A stretch of DNA of 64,000 nucleotides from Coleophoma eucalyptorum. Taxonomy: Eukaryota; Ascomycota; Leotiomycetes; Helotiales; Dermateaceae. The notes below the pieces were generated by a model. That model saw only the letters and a list, made by a program, of their open reading frames with translations, did no database searches and was not told the DNA's origin. Shown piece after piece: positions 23,562 through 34,830 of the stretch. Numbering within the stretch: the stretch's first letter is position 1; every line of letters starts with the position of its first letter. Location of the stretch: the NCBI GenBank assembly GCA_026120035.1, contig JALRME010000004.1, positions 1,550,001-1,614,000 of the forward strand, given 5' to 3'. Both the position numbers and the translations under genes were made by a program.

Positions 23562-24064
23562 AGATAAGTACGAAGGAGAGGCGTTGGAATAGCGAGAATC
23601 TTACCCGTTTGATCGCCATATGGCTTTCGGTAGATCAGCGCAGTCATGGCCAGCATTGCACGGCGTTCTATTGTAAATACAGGAGTCAGGTCGGGATGAC
23701 CGGATGGGATATTGCCTACGGGCTAGATGCAGGATACGAGCATTCTGTATTTAAAAGAGACTGTTGAGGTCATCAGGGATCTATCAGTTCTGAGGCAGTG
23801 GACACAGCACTTTCCTGACTTGCTTTTATAAGTGGTTTTATGTATGCTATGCAGCCAAGCTGCAGATCCCTTTCTTCTAAGACAATTCAAGCTAGTGAGC
23901 ACTCAAGCTGGAGTTTTATATTCAATATTTACTTGCATGACAATTTATGCTAGCGCCTGTAATTTCGAACAAAGCAGAATGAATTATTAAGTATTCAATT
24001 CTGAGGAGGAAACCGTAAAGCGCCATCTATATGCTTTCATCATCGTACACATACTATGTTACAC
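23562..24064. other. intergenic, convergent carrier genes
   Basis: 503 bp between stop codons of SAL1 and PET8. Nothing seen. Confidence 0.5.
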
Positions 24065-24928
24065 TCAGTCCTTACGAGACAGAGAATTATACGCCCACTG
24101 ATAGCTTCCCAAGAAGATAGCACCGCCAGCACTTATCCAAATAACTCGAGGACCAATCCCAGCAAAGAAAGCTCGTGGACCACTATCCTTCAGAATCTGC
24201 GTCAACAAAGGCACAACTGCCGTCTTCTCCTTAGATAGCATCAACCTCGTCTTCAACACGTCCAAAGGCGTGGTAACACCCGCTGCAATTGCTCCAGCTG
24301 CACTACCAAATAATCCACTTTCCACCGGACTGATTTCCGCCTTCCCTGATGTCCGGCGTCGATATTCCTTCATAGACTCCCACAGTGGGAATTGAATAAC
24401 TGTGAATGGTACCTCCCTCATAATTGTGACTGACCATCCCCGATACAGCTCCATCCATACACCACGCAGGCCAATTGTTCCACTCTGTCCCAAGATACCC
24501 TTGAGAGCCAATAGACTTGAAGGGTACTGCTTAGCCTGCGCTCTCTGCTTGATCACCTCCGTAGGCACTCTGACAGCACATGCTGCAATCTCTCCAAGAC
24601 TGGCCGCGGCCATATGTTCGAGGGGCGCCGTCCATTCCCCAATCTCCGCGCCATCAACCAGGCCTCGTGCCTGTCGTCGTGCTTGCAGGAAGCCCTTCGA
24701 GTATTCGTACGTGCAGAAAAACAGTGCTGCGCCAGGAGCCGATCCAAAGATCGCACTTCCTACTCCTCGATAGATCCCTGAGAAACCACCAGAGGCTATG
24801 AAGCCCTGTGAGGATTGGAGACGCGTCTTCAAGGTATCGAGAGGAAAAAGTGAGAGGTCGACGGTCGTGCCGGCGAGGCCGCCCGCGAGCAGGGCGGCAG
24901 TGAAGTTTGTAGGTGTATTAGAGGTCAT
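24065..24928 (-). CDS. PET8: mitochondrial S-adenosylmethionine carrier
   Basis: Single exon, 287 residues, ATG at 24928. Three tandem mitochondrial-carrier repeats with signatures PLDTLKTRLQ, PTEVIKQRAQ and PLDVLKTRLM; the opening AALLAGGLAGTTVDLSLFPL and the GIYRGVGSAIFGSAPGAALF segment are characteristic of the Pet8/SAMC branch. Located in the inner membrane, it imports SAM in exchange for S-adenosylhomocysteine, feeding mitochondrial methylation and lipoate/biotin chemistry. Shares a 266 bp promoter with a predicted mitochondrial tRNA-modifying enzyme transcribed the other way. Confidence 0.92.
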   Translation of the reverse strand: MTSNTPTNFTAALLAGGLAGTTVDLSLFPLDTLKTRLQSSQGFIASGGFSGIYRGVGSAIFGSAPGAALFFCTYEYSKGFLQARRQARGLVDGAEIGEWTAPLEHMAAASLGEIAACAVRVPTEVIKQRAQAKQYPSSLLALKGILGQSGTIGLRGVWMELYRGWSVTIMREVPFTVIQFPLWESMKEYRRRTSGKAEISPVESGLFGSAAGAIAAGVTTPLDVLKTRLMLSKEKTAVVPLLTQILKDSGPRAFFAGIGPRVIWISAGGAIFLGSYQWAYNSLSRKD

Positions 24929-25194
24929 TTCGTACGTCCTAGAGCTGGATATTGTCCAAAGTATTCAAGGAGAACCTTTGTTTTACGTGGTAGGCCGAAG
25001 CCCACATGGTTGCTGCATGGTTATAATGACCCAGAATGGACCTTGATAGCTCCGAACGCGGCAACCAAATCTCTCGAAAATTACGCGGTCACGTTTCTGC
25101 CGAGCTCTACCCTCCCCTTGATTTGCTGATATCTCATCTCGACGTTACACCTTTTTAGTCTTTTTAGATTATACCGGGTGAAAATAGCTATGGA
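24929..25194. promoter_or_regulatory. 266 bp bidirectional promoter PET8/TilS
   Basis: Compact space between the divergent ATGs at 24928 (-) and 25195 (+). Both products are expected in mitochondria, so co-expression is plausible but inferred. Confidence 0.5.
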
Positions 25195-27175
25195 ATGGGT
25201 GTTCCATCAAGGAAAATTCCTTCAAATGCTCATGCCGTCTCAATAGCCGCCTTCGGTGAAGCTTTTTCCAGATTATGGCGGCCTCGAGCTCATCATTTCC
25301 GTGGTGGAGGACCTATCAATATAGGTAAGGATTACAAATTTCAGCAAACAAGAAGTGAAAACTAAGATCTAAACAGGTCTGGCAATCAGCGGTGGTGTTG
25401 ATTCTATGGCTTTGGCGGCCCTCTGTTCTCAATGGCTGAAGTCCTCCTTAAGTGCAAGTGAATTAAAAAGCTTGAGGATATCTCGGGGCCTTCTCTCCCG
25501 ATTTCGACTACACGCTTTTGTGGTTGACCATGGTGTCAGAGATGGCAGTGCGGTAGAAGCACAGTCGGTGAGTAAAGCTCTGAAAGATATGGGTATGTTA
25601 CAGTGTACATCTGCAACATTGCAGACTTTTAAGAACAATTCATCCACTAACTAACATATAGGCATATCTACCAAAGTCTTGAAGATCCAATGGCCAAAAA
25701 ACGCCAATCCAGCTAGCCAGGCCAATTTTGAATCTCTAGCAAGGACGTCCCGATTTCAAATTCTAGGCAAGGCCTGCAAGAATCTTGATATCGACTCACT
25801 CTTCCTTGCTCATCACAGAGATGACCAAGCAGAGACAGTGCTCATGAGGTTGATTGACGGTCATCGTGGCTCTGGTCTGATTGGCATTGAAGAATGCTCC
25901 TCGATCCCTGAATGCTATGGTATGCATGGTATTCACGAGAGCGGCGGCCTAGATGCTTTTATCTCGACAGAAGAAAAGCCGGACACCGGCATGAGGGTCG
26001 AGAATGAAAGAACATTGACTCCACCTAATCCTGAGACTGGAGGCATCAAAATCTTCCGACCGCTATTATCATTTCCCAAGGACGACCTGATTGCCACGTG
26101 TCAATTGATGCAGGTGCCATGGTTCGAAGATCATACCAACAGCGACCCAACAGTCACACGTCGCAATGCGGTCCGACACTTGTATAAGAACCATTCCTTT
26201 CCTGCTGCACTCTCCAAATATTCTATCCTCTCTCTGTCCCTGGCTGTACGTGAAAAGGTAGAATTGCGGAAGCGAATAGCTGATGAGTTGTTCTGCAAAA
26301 CTCGAATCTGGGAATTTTGTACTGGCGCTGGGACAGTCGGTATCAACTTCCCACTCGTGAGCGAGTTGAATCTTGGGCATACTATTTCTTTCTCGGAGCA
26401 AAGAAATATTGCCCTTCTACTTCTTCGTCGCGTCCTATCCCTAGTCTCCCCAGAAGAGCATATCCCATTATCCTCCCTCCACGGAACTCTGCCTCGGATA
26501 TTCCCGCAATTCTGTTCAGTGGCCACACCTCTAACACAAAGTACCTTTACAATAGCAGGTGTTAAGTTCGAAAAATCATCTGTGCCGTCCAAAGTCCAAA
26601 AACGTGCTGAAAACCACGATATTCATCAAAAGGAAGCATGGAATCTCTCCCGCCAGCCTTACCACTCAAAAAAGTCGCTCCAACCATCAATCTCCATCCC
26701 CCCGCACCCATACACTGGGAACATCAGGGAGCATGAAGATCAATGGACCCTTCCCTGGACACTCTACGACGGACGCTTCTGGGTCCGAGCCAAGAACTAT
26801 TCCAATTCTCACCTTTCCATTCGACCATTTCGTCAAGCTGATCTAGCACCGTTGAAAAGATCTCTGAGCACAGAAACAGAGAATGCCATAAGGATATTCC
26901 TGAAGAAAGAAGCTGAGAAAAATGTGCCCAGGAGGCAGCAGAGTCTCCTTCAGCAGCTATTGAGTGAGGTAGCCCCTGGTGATGCGAGGTGGACTTTGCC
27001 TGCTATTGTGAATATGGGAGATGGAAGTGGCGAGAAGATTTTGGGGATACCGAGTCTGGGAGTTGTGGCTCAAGATGGCCTAGAGGGAATTGAATGGGAA
27101 GTTAGGTACAAGAAGGTCAGTTGGGGGGATGGTCGTGTTACTAGTTTAAGGGGGCATCAAAATCTAGGTAACTAA
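25195..27175 (+). CDS. tilS: tRNA(Ile)-lysidine synthase, nuclear-encoded, probably mitochondrial
   Basis: Exons 25195-25324, 25377-25592 and 25662-27175; 619 residues. PP-loop ATPase signature LAISGGVDSMALAAL near residue 46 (split by intron 1), then VVDHGVRDGSA, LAHHRDDQAETVLMRL, RPLLSFPKDDL and DHTNSDPTVTRRNAVRHL, the TilS/MesJ core. TilS attaches lysine to C34 of tRNA-Ile(CAU) so that it reads AUA. The N-terminus before the P-loop (about 40 residues, rich in Arg/Ser/His/Ala: SRKIPSNAHAVSIAAF... RLWRPRAHHFR) could be a mitochondrial presequence. The protein is longer than bacterial TilS, with an acidic insert around residue 160 and a long C-terminal region. Bacterial descent through the mitochondrion is inferred. 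Confidence 0.87.
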
Positions 27176-28511
27176 AGAGCAGGGTCATGAGAGAATTGGA
27201 TAATAAGGACCAGGTACTTAGCAAATGCACTCCTTATTCTCGAGTTTCCCTAAGCCACTTCATCTATTAGAAAGGTCCCACCGTATTCCCGACAAACACC
27301 CTCCTCCAACCTAGCTAATACTCCCTGTCACCTATAAATATTTCTTCCCATTCCTCAAAATGCAACCCCCCCCCCCAACTTCACCGCATTGATGAATAGT
27401 ATTTATATATTACGCAAAAAATAACAATGAACCGTACAAAACCCACACATACTCACAATACCTATCCATACCATTACTCCACCCAACCTTGCACAAACTC
27501 CACTTCCTTCTGGATCTCCCAATGTAAAATACACGCGTCAATTCTTGCCTGTTCCACCACTACATATCCTCCAATCTCAACACCAACAAGAACCCCATCA
27601 AACGCCACTTTCTCGAACTGCATGATTCCTATGCCATAACTCAAACCGCAGTACCCTTCCAACACACAAAGCCCTCAACAAAGAAAACCCCCCTCGCCCC
27701 TAACTAAAATCATTCTATGAAATAGCACACCCAAGAAATACACCACAACTCTCTATAACCACAACCACAACCGCAGCCATTTTTCATATGGGCATGGGGG
27801 AGAGGGAGAGCAGGATATCTGCAAAAAATCAACGCACAGTGCAGACATTGCAGATGCTCGAGTCTATGAATAGAAAGCATCTAAAGTCAGAGGATGATAA
27901 GTCCCTGCATAGACAAAACAGAAGTGGTATAGTAAGATGGAAGAGAGGAGCAGGAGGATTGCAGTTAGAACCGCTCCACGAGGCTGTTATATGCGAGATA
28001 GTGCGTAATGGAACGAGGGAGTGGTGAGGGTTTCTGAGTATCAAGGGTTCGTAAAGGGAACCAACATAACCTGATAGGAGTTTTATGGACTTTTAGGAAC
28101 GGATGGAACGGTGAGAGGATACCAAACCCATAACCAGAAACCGTCATAATAACATATCACTGTGCTACCCTGAATAACGAGGCTTGTACGAGACATAACA
28201 AAGATGAGCCAAAGCAATATAAGGCAAAAGAGACAAGAGGGTCGGATTTTATATTCTATCCTGTGCTATGCTATGCTATGCAATCATATCCAATTCATCC
28301 ACCCTCTTATCATTCTCCACATATCTAGGAAGACCGCAAACTTAACATAATGAAAAAGGATTTTACTCCGTGAAACCCGGAGCCTGTAGCACAGCCAAGG
28401 GAGGGCTCAAGAAAGAATCGAAGAAGTGAAACAAAAGTTTCAACAAGAAGAGTAAGTGGTATATGCAAAGGAAAAAACAACAAACAGCCAATCATTTCAT
28501 GCGTTAGTCAA
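27176..28511. other. 1.3 kb intergenic, convergent 3' ends
   Basis: Between the stops of TilS and the GH72 gene. C11 run at 27366-27376, a very A/C-rich plus strand at 27420-27780, and a CTATG pentanucleotide repeat near 28265-28281. No gene recognised. Confidence 0.5.
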
Positions 28512-30319
28512 TCACAAAAATGCTGCGCCAATGGCCATAACACCAAAGACACCCAACCAGGAAACAGAAGCCTGTGCGCGACCGGCAGCACTCTTCTTGG
28601 TAGAAGTCGAGCTAGCAGACGAGCCCGTAGCAGTGGCAGTTCCTGAAGCAGTTCCGGATGCAGATCCAGAGTCGGAGCTGGTGTCATTAGCGCCCGAGGG
28701 TGTGTTGCTCTCGTCATCAGCGAGAGGGTTGATCTTGAGGCCTGAAATGACGGTGCCGTCGACGTTGGTGACGGTCTGAGTGACGGAGGTGCTAGAGATG
28801 GTGACAATCTTGCCGTTGTTGGGGTTGGCAATACCATTGTCAATGAGGGTTTGGGCGCCGGATGGGGTATCAGGGAGGGTGAAGTTGTGGGAGAAGCCTT
28901 CCTCGCTGATCAAGGATGAGGTGCAGGTTGGTGGGACGACGCTGGTGTTGGTGGCCTTGACTCCTTGGAGCTCAGTGGAGTTCAGCGAGTTGAATTGTGA
29001 CTGGAGGGTTGTGTAATCACTACGGAGTTGAGCTGATCCATCGCTGCTGATATTGACCAAACCATAGTTGGAAGCCTCTTGGGAGAACTCATATACAAGA
29101 CCTCCTGAGAGGACTGGTGACATGAGTGGACCGTAGAGAACTGGAACCTCGGTGAATACACGTGGATATGGGTCGTTGCAGCCATACTCGGAAAAGAATA
29201 CGGGAACGCTCGTGTTGCTGAAATCTGCCACGAGCTTATCATAGGTAGAGGTGGTATATGAGGAGTCACCACACCAAGAATAACTGTTAAGAGCAAACAG
29301 ATCGACACGGGATGGATCAGTTGAGTCGCCGGTAGTGGTGCATTGCATGTATGCCCAGGTGTCGACTAAGATACTTCGGACATCTGCAGCACTGTAACCG
29401 ACGGGGATAGATCTGTTAGAGTTCTTGGCAATGTAGTTCTTGAGATCACGGGTGACGGCCTTTATAGATGTCAGTTTGATTGCACCAAGACGGAACAGAT
29501 TGCTTACACGCATGTATGGTGGTACGTCGGCGCCAGTGTCCACGTCGTTGATGACCTCATTGCCAGCAAAGAAAAGTAGGGTGTTAGGATAGTTCTTGAA
29601 TGCCTCAACAACGGCAAAAGTTCTGTTCAAGTAGGCAGTGGTGTAGGTAGTCCATGGTGCGCTTCGGTCAATACTCTCTCCGACCAATGGGGAGTTAACA
29701 TCCAGCAGCATATAGATTCCAACCTGTCCCCGTTAGCTTTTTGTCTCCTTTGATCGCCGTATTCTAGCATACCTCGTTGAAGATACTAGCGCACTCGTCG
29801 TGGTTGAGGTCGGGAGAAACATTGTACACTCGAATAGCGTTGACACCTGTAACCGACCATCAGTAATCATTACCCTCGACGTATAACGAGTAAAGACCAA
29901 CCCAATCGCTGCATCAGCGCCGCATCTCGCAAACAGACAGCTCCATCACTCAAAGGATCAACGCCACTGCTTGGGTCATATCCTGACGACCCTCCCGGTT
30001 GGTATGCGACACCCACGATCTGAAAGCGGTCGCCAGTGTTAGGGTTCACAAAATTGCTGCCTTCGATAGTGAGAGAAGTGACGGCTGCAGCGACGCTACA
30101 GAGTCCAAGCAAGGCGCCGGCACGAAGCTGAACAGCAAAAGTCAGTATATGCGCAGTATCTTCTGTGCCAAATTTCCCCAAGATAGACAACCACCAAGCC
30201 AATCGTTGCTCATTTCCAGACTGCAAGGCAAGGAGGCGCGCATCGAGAAACTCTGTTCGGCGGGGGATAGCGTTGGGGGGGCAAGGTTTAATTAGACTTA
30301 CGGCGGCGTTCCTAAACAT
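28512..30319 (-). CDS. GPI-anchored 1,3-beta-glucanosyltransferase (GH72, Gel/Gas)
   Basis: Five exons: 30302-30319 (only 18 nt, MFRNAA), 29902-30127, 29773-29846, 29508-29723, 28512-29459; 493 residues. Exon 1 joined to LRAGALLGLCSVAAAVTS makes the signal peptide. The GH72 domain runs from about 22 to 340: VGVAYQPGG, VNAIRVYNVSPDLNHDEC, acid/base Glu162 in FFAGNEV, and nucleophile Glu269 in FFSEYGCN. Only a short Cys-containing segment and a Ser/Thr/Ala/Gly-rich stretch follow, then a hydrophobic tail (WLGVFGVMAIGAAFL) that serves as GPI signal. No CBM43/X8 domain is seen, so it belongs to the branch without it. It splices and elongates beta-1,3-glucan at the cell surface. Confidence 0.92.
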
Positions 30320-31173
30320 TATTTACTGGCTGATTCTGAATCTTTGAAGGAGTGAAAAGAAGCAGGAATCAGGCAAGAACGAGCTGCGAGAAAAACGAAG
30401 GTGATGGTTGGAGATGGTACGGGAGAGGAGAAGGAAGCAGAGTCGAACAAAGCCATGCTCTAATAACGCCGCCGGGATTCTCGTATCACGAATGTTTTCC
30501 TGATGATCCATTGGCGCTAGGCACCGAACAGGTTGATCGGCTAAAATGAAACAGCATTTCAGGAAGCTATCAGCCTAGCTTAATCTTAATCGAGATAAGC
30601 AGGACTTTCCCTACTGCACTTGGTGCCATCCGCCTCTGCACTACCTCTGGACAGGAAAGGAGCCTCAATCCGCCATCCCCAATTCCTCGTGTCGTGCAAC
30701 TCCCCTATTGGCAATGGCTGGCCGAATCAAGTTCCCCTCCCCAAATCCAATCCAGTTCCCGTATTAGATTTTGGAGGGGGAGCCCACCGCAACTCGTATG
30801 AAGTAAGTAAGAAATGTCTTCCCCTGTAAAGTGACCTACCGTCCACTTAGTGGGGGATGCAGGCGCTGGATGCAGGTGTCAATATGTTGGAAACAGTGAC
30901 GCCTCGTCAGCCACGTGACCCTTGGTTTTTAAGGGAGTTCGGTTTACACGACACGACGACACGGACCGGTCCACGTGAATGCTCGTTGGAATCGTCTATT
31001 GCAATGCTCACAGATTACTCCTATCTGTACATGAAGCCACCACAGGCAATTATGAGTATCTATTTGTAAAGTCATAAGCACAAATTTGTACGCCACAATC
31101 TACCTCGTAGCCCAAAAAAATGCTCAAAAAGTTGAATGCTACACCCCCAGAATCCCTTCATCTTCTAGACTAA
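30320..31173. other. GEL promoter and ACL2 3' region
   Basis: 854 bp between the GH72 start and the ACL2 stop. Two CACGTGA motifs 60 bp apart (30912 and 30972). No gene recognised. Confidence 0.5.
30912..30977. promoter_or_regulatory. pair of CACGTGA E-boxes upstream of the GH72 gene
   Basis: CCACGTGACC at 30911-30920 and CCACGTGAAT at 30971-30980, exactly 60 bp apart and about 600-650 bp upstream of the GH72 ATG. A bHLH site is suggested by the core only. Confidence 0.35.
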
Positions 31174-33113
31174 TTAAGCCTGGAACTCCTCAATCTTGCT
31201 GGCCGCAAGACGACCTGGCACAAGCGCCAATGGAACGATACCACTGACGTGCATGTCTGGTCCGTAAACGTGCATATCCAGCTTCAACTCTTGACCAACG
31301 GACTTGATGTTCTTGAGACCCTCTTGGTAGTTGGGTCCGGCACGTCTAACCCAGATCTGAACCTTGTGCTCAATCAAAGTGCTGGAAACCTCCCGGAGGG
31401 CACGAATGACACCCTTGAAAGTCGAGGCAACGTTGGTGAAGTTGGCAATACCACCTCCGATGAAAAGAATCTTGCCCTCTGGCTTGACGGGTGAGCGGAG
31501 CATGAGGTCAAGGACAGTGCGAGCGTAGTGGAAGGTTTGTGTCTCGGTTGGAGCACCAGAGTACTCTCCGTAGTTGGCAAGCTCATCAGCGAAACCACTG
31601 CTGGCAATGGCATCAGCGTAGACGACTGAAGCACCACCACCGGCAACCAAGGTCCAGACACGACCGTTGGGGTTCAAGATGGTGAGCTTGAGGGAAGCAC
31701 CAGTCTTGGCATCAAGCTCAGCAATGTAGGCCTCCTCCTTAGACAGCTCACGTCCGAATGGTGCTGGGAACTCCATTGGTGGTCCGGCATCGATGTTAAC
31801 CTTACCATCGGTAGCCTTTGGTGCGACCATGCCGAGAGCAGCGGGCGAGCGAGCAATAGCCCACTTAACACCACACTCGAACTCTGCAGTTTGATCGAGC
31901 TTAGCAGCAAGATCCAAGAAGTGAACGTCGGCGGAGGTAGCATCGGCGTTTGGAATGACGACTAAGGGGTTGATCTCAAGGTAGGTGAATTGGCAGTCAA
32001 CATAGACAGCATACAGTCTTGTGATGAAGTCAACGAGGACATTGTGAACACCGGCTGGAACCTTCTTGAGAAGGACGGCAGCGATCTCATCGTTGGATGG
32101 GTATTCAGCGAGGTCTACTGGAATAAGAAGCTTCTCGGCCTTGGCGTCGACATCACCAACATCAACACCTCCCTCGTGTGTGAACAAGATCCAGTCACCC
32201 TATGAAATGTAAGTCAGTATAAGGCTTAGCACAAGCAGCACGGGGCGAATGGTTGGATAAAACAGGAGAACCGGAATGCAGACCCGGCGGGTTTGACAGC
32301 GGCTACTGACTGAGGTACGGGGGTTGGCTGGGTGGGAGGAGGCAGCCGCTGGGGGAAGGTTGGGAGACTCGACGGGTATGTGGGCCAGAAACCTGTGGTT
32401 CCTAGCTTCCGCTCGTCCGTAGACACAACAGCCGAAGCGAAAAGAGACTGAACAAAAGGTGGGAGCTGCCCACATGCAAAATCTTATTTCGCATTTAAGC
32501 CATGCAATTGCTTTGACATCCACTTAGATGTGCTCTGCAATTATATAGCAGGAACCCGACCCTTTGTTGTCTTTGTTGTCTTTGTCTCTCTTCCACCATG
32601 GTTCTCTCCCAACCCCTCGCTTGCGCCAAAAAGTGGATCTGCAGCCAACGAACATGAAGATATTCAACGTACCTCTCGAGCAGAGTTAATGTTGATGTAG
32701 TACTCAGTTCCGTCTGGATGAGGCACGAATGGCTCAACCAAGAATTGTCTCAACACACCAACGGTGGTCTCTACGGTTTGTGCCTTTCCGGCTCGCTCCT
32801 GGATCCAGGCCTTGGCCTCTGGCCAAGTCTTGTTCAACGCAAGAAGTCCGCTCTTTCCTCGTCTCTTGATGAGCTGATCGGGCTTTGCAACAAACTTGGA
32901 GCCAGGGACAAGAAGCCATGGGTATGAGGTCTCGGCTTGGTCGAGAATGGAAGCAACATCAGCATCTTCTGGGAAGTAGAGCGAGGCGAGCTTCGAAGGT
33001 GGGTTGTGAACGGAGGACTTTGGGAGAGGAGATGGCTTGATGACTGGAGCTCTGGTGAGGTGGTAGTTGAGGATGGCCTTGCCGTCGGCCTCAAGGATAG
33101 CTTTTGCGGCCAT
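31174..33113 (-). CDS. ACL2: ATP-citrate lyase, smaller (ATP-grasp, citrate-binding) subunit
   Basis: Exons 32673-33113 and 31174-32199, 488 residues; ATG at 33113 (AAAATGGCCGC). N-terminal ATP-grasp domain related to the succinyl-CoA synthetase beta chain: [43 protein letters not shown]; then the Rossmann/citrate-binding part with [28 protein letters not shown] and [18 protein letters not shown], ending [18 protein letters not shown]. With ACL1 it cleaves citrate, using ATP and CoA, to cytosolic acetyl-CoA and oxaloacetate. The coding intron is long (473 nt) and a leader intron (33138-33489, with a perfect TACTAAC branch site) precedes it. Head-to-head with ACL1. Confidence 0.95.
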
Positions 33114-33137
33114 TTTGTGTGAAGGAAGGTAAAGTTA

Positions 33138-33489
33138 CTGCTCAATTCCCGTTAGTAACCGTTCTGGAGCCAGTTCCAGCGTATTCTGACAATAGCAAGA
33201 GTGTAGGAGAAGCGGAATCTCGTGTACTTTAGGACTTCTTCGAATGCAAACCTATTTTCGCGAGCAGAACTTCACTTGACGTATCGCAGATTTCTGCCGA
33301 GCAGCTGTGCAACTTGCAGTGAGAAAACCGGAACAGAAAGAAGGCCGACCAAGTGGTGAGACTCGGCGGACAGCTGTGTGGATACTAACTGCAGATAAAG
33401 CTCAAAATAGGAGGGAGGGTGGTGTTGTTGCGATGCGAGCGTTGCGAAGATGGAAATGCAAAGTTTCGAAACGGAAAGACACAACTTAC
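33138..33489 (-). other. 5' UTR intron of ACL2
   Basis: Minus strand: donor TTTG/GTAAGT at 33489, branch TACTAAC, acceptor GAGCAG ending at 33138, 24 nt before the ATG. Inferred from signals; it would place the ACL2 promoter upstream of 33490. Confidence 0.6.
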
Positions 33490-34643
33490 CAAAGGGGATC
33501 TTGAGATGAAGAGGGCGAGACAAAGGGACGGCAAGAATTCAGACGACAGAAGAATGAGGATCAGTCGAGGGAGAGGTGGTGAAAAGCTTCCGGTTGATAT
33601 GTATGGGGGGAAGGCGAGCTGGAATTGGTAGGGACAAAGATCTTTCTTGAGGAATTGAGAATGAGATTCGGAGCGAGAGCTGGGGGGTGGTGGTAGTGGT
33701 GGTTGCGGTGATCTGCTGGTTGGCTATGCGAGGGACGGTAGGTGCAGGGTGTGGATGGGTGGTGGGCGGTGGGTGGGTTGTGCGCGCGAGAGAGTTGAGG
33801 GAGCGGGCAGATTGAGTGAGTTGAGTGAGCGCGCGAGTGAGTTCAGACTGACCCTTTTTCCCAGCTATCCAACGCTCGCTCTCCGAAAATTGGTGGGTTG
33901 GATTTGTGCTAGCGTCTGGCGTTGTTGGGGTGCAGGGGTAGGATGTGCTGATTCTGTGCATTCTAGGGGCGTCGCTTGGATTCCCGCGCTCAACCACAGC
34001 ACCACCGGGCTGTGCGCTGCCTCAGCTGTCAGGCCAGCCAGACCCGCAACACGCTTTCTCTTCGCTTGGGCTCCACCCGACATCCCTTCGACGGCCGTTC
34101 TGCACCGACTGGTCGCTGTGGCCCGCTGTACGTGGGCTGTTGGCGGGCTCCACTTCCGCCGCCCAGAGCCATTGGGAGCTCGCGAGCTGTCCCAGCACCA
34201 CTCAATCTCGAGCACAGTACGGCACCCCAGGCCGGCCAGCAGAGCTATAGCTAAGCTGGACTCCGAATAGGAGCGACTGTCAGAGAAGATCCAGCACCAG
34301 ATCCAGCTACCCAAGCACCCACCCGCACTGCACTCCTCGCTCCCATCCAAGCACTCACTCCCAGGCCCAAACCCAAACCAACAACCGGCAAGGGCCCCTC
34401 GCAAAATTGGTCCGATTCCTGCGTTCAACAATCGCGCGTCCGCATAGTCTTGTCTCAATAAATCCTCATCGCATCAATCCCCAATTGTTGCCCTGCTTCA
34501 TACTGCTTCATTCAACCTCTACATCTCCCATCCTCGCTCCTGCCCCATTCCCAGCGAGTGTTTTCCTCCCGGTACTATCCTTCCCCAGTCCTCCGTCTTC
34601 TTGATTCTTGAAGTATCGAGACCTGTCCCATTTCACACAAGAG
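33490..34643. promoter_or_regulatory. shared control region of the ACL1/ACL2 divergent pair
   Basis: About 1.15 kb between the two predicted leader introns. Carries four ATTGG/CCAAT elements (33625-33629, 33889-33893, 34171-34175, 34406-34410), suitable for the HAP/CBC complex, plus GT-rich and pyrimidine-rich tracts. No reading frame here is supported. Confidence 0.55.
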
Positions 34644-34822
34644 GTATGTTGTGCTCATAATTCTTTTTCTCAACCGACCTCAACACATACCCATCCCCTT
34701 CCCTACAACCGCCCTCCTCCTCGTCGCTCTACTTCCACGCTCTTAAGGGGGAAAAAAAAGCGTCTCTTTCTTTCTCTGCCATTGCTGACATCTGCTCTCC
34801 TTTGCCTCAGTCGGGTTTTCAG
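34644..34822 (+). other. 5' UTR intron of ACL1
   Basis: Donor CAAGAG/GTATGT at 34644 and acceptor TTTTCAG at 34822 (an alternative CCTCAG ends at 34810), 8 nt before the ATG. Inferred from signals. Confidence 0.55.
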
Positions 34823-34830
34823 TTTCCAAA

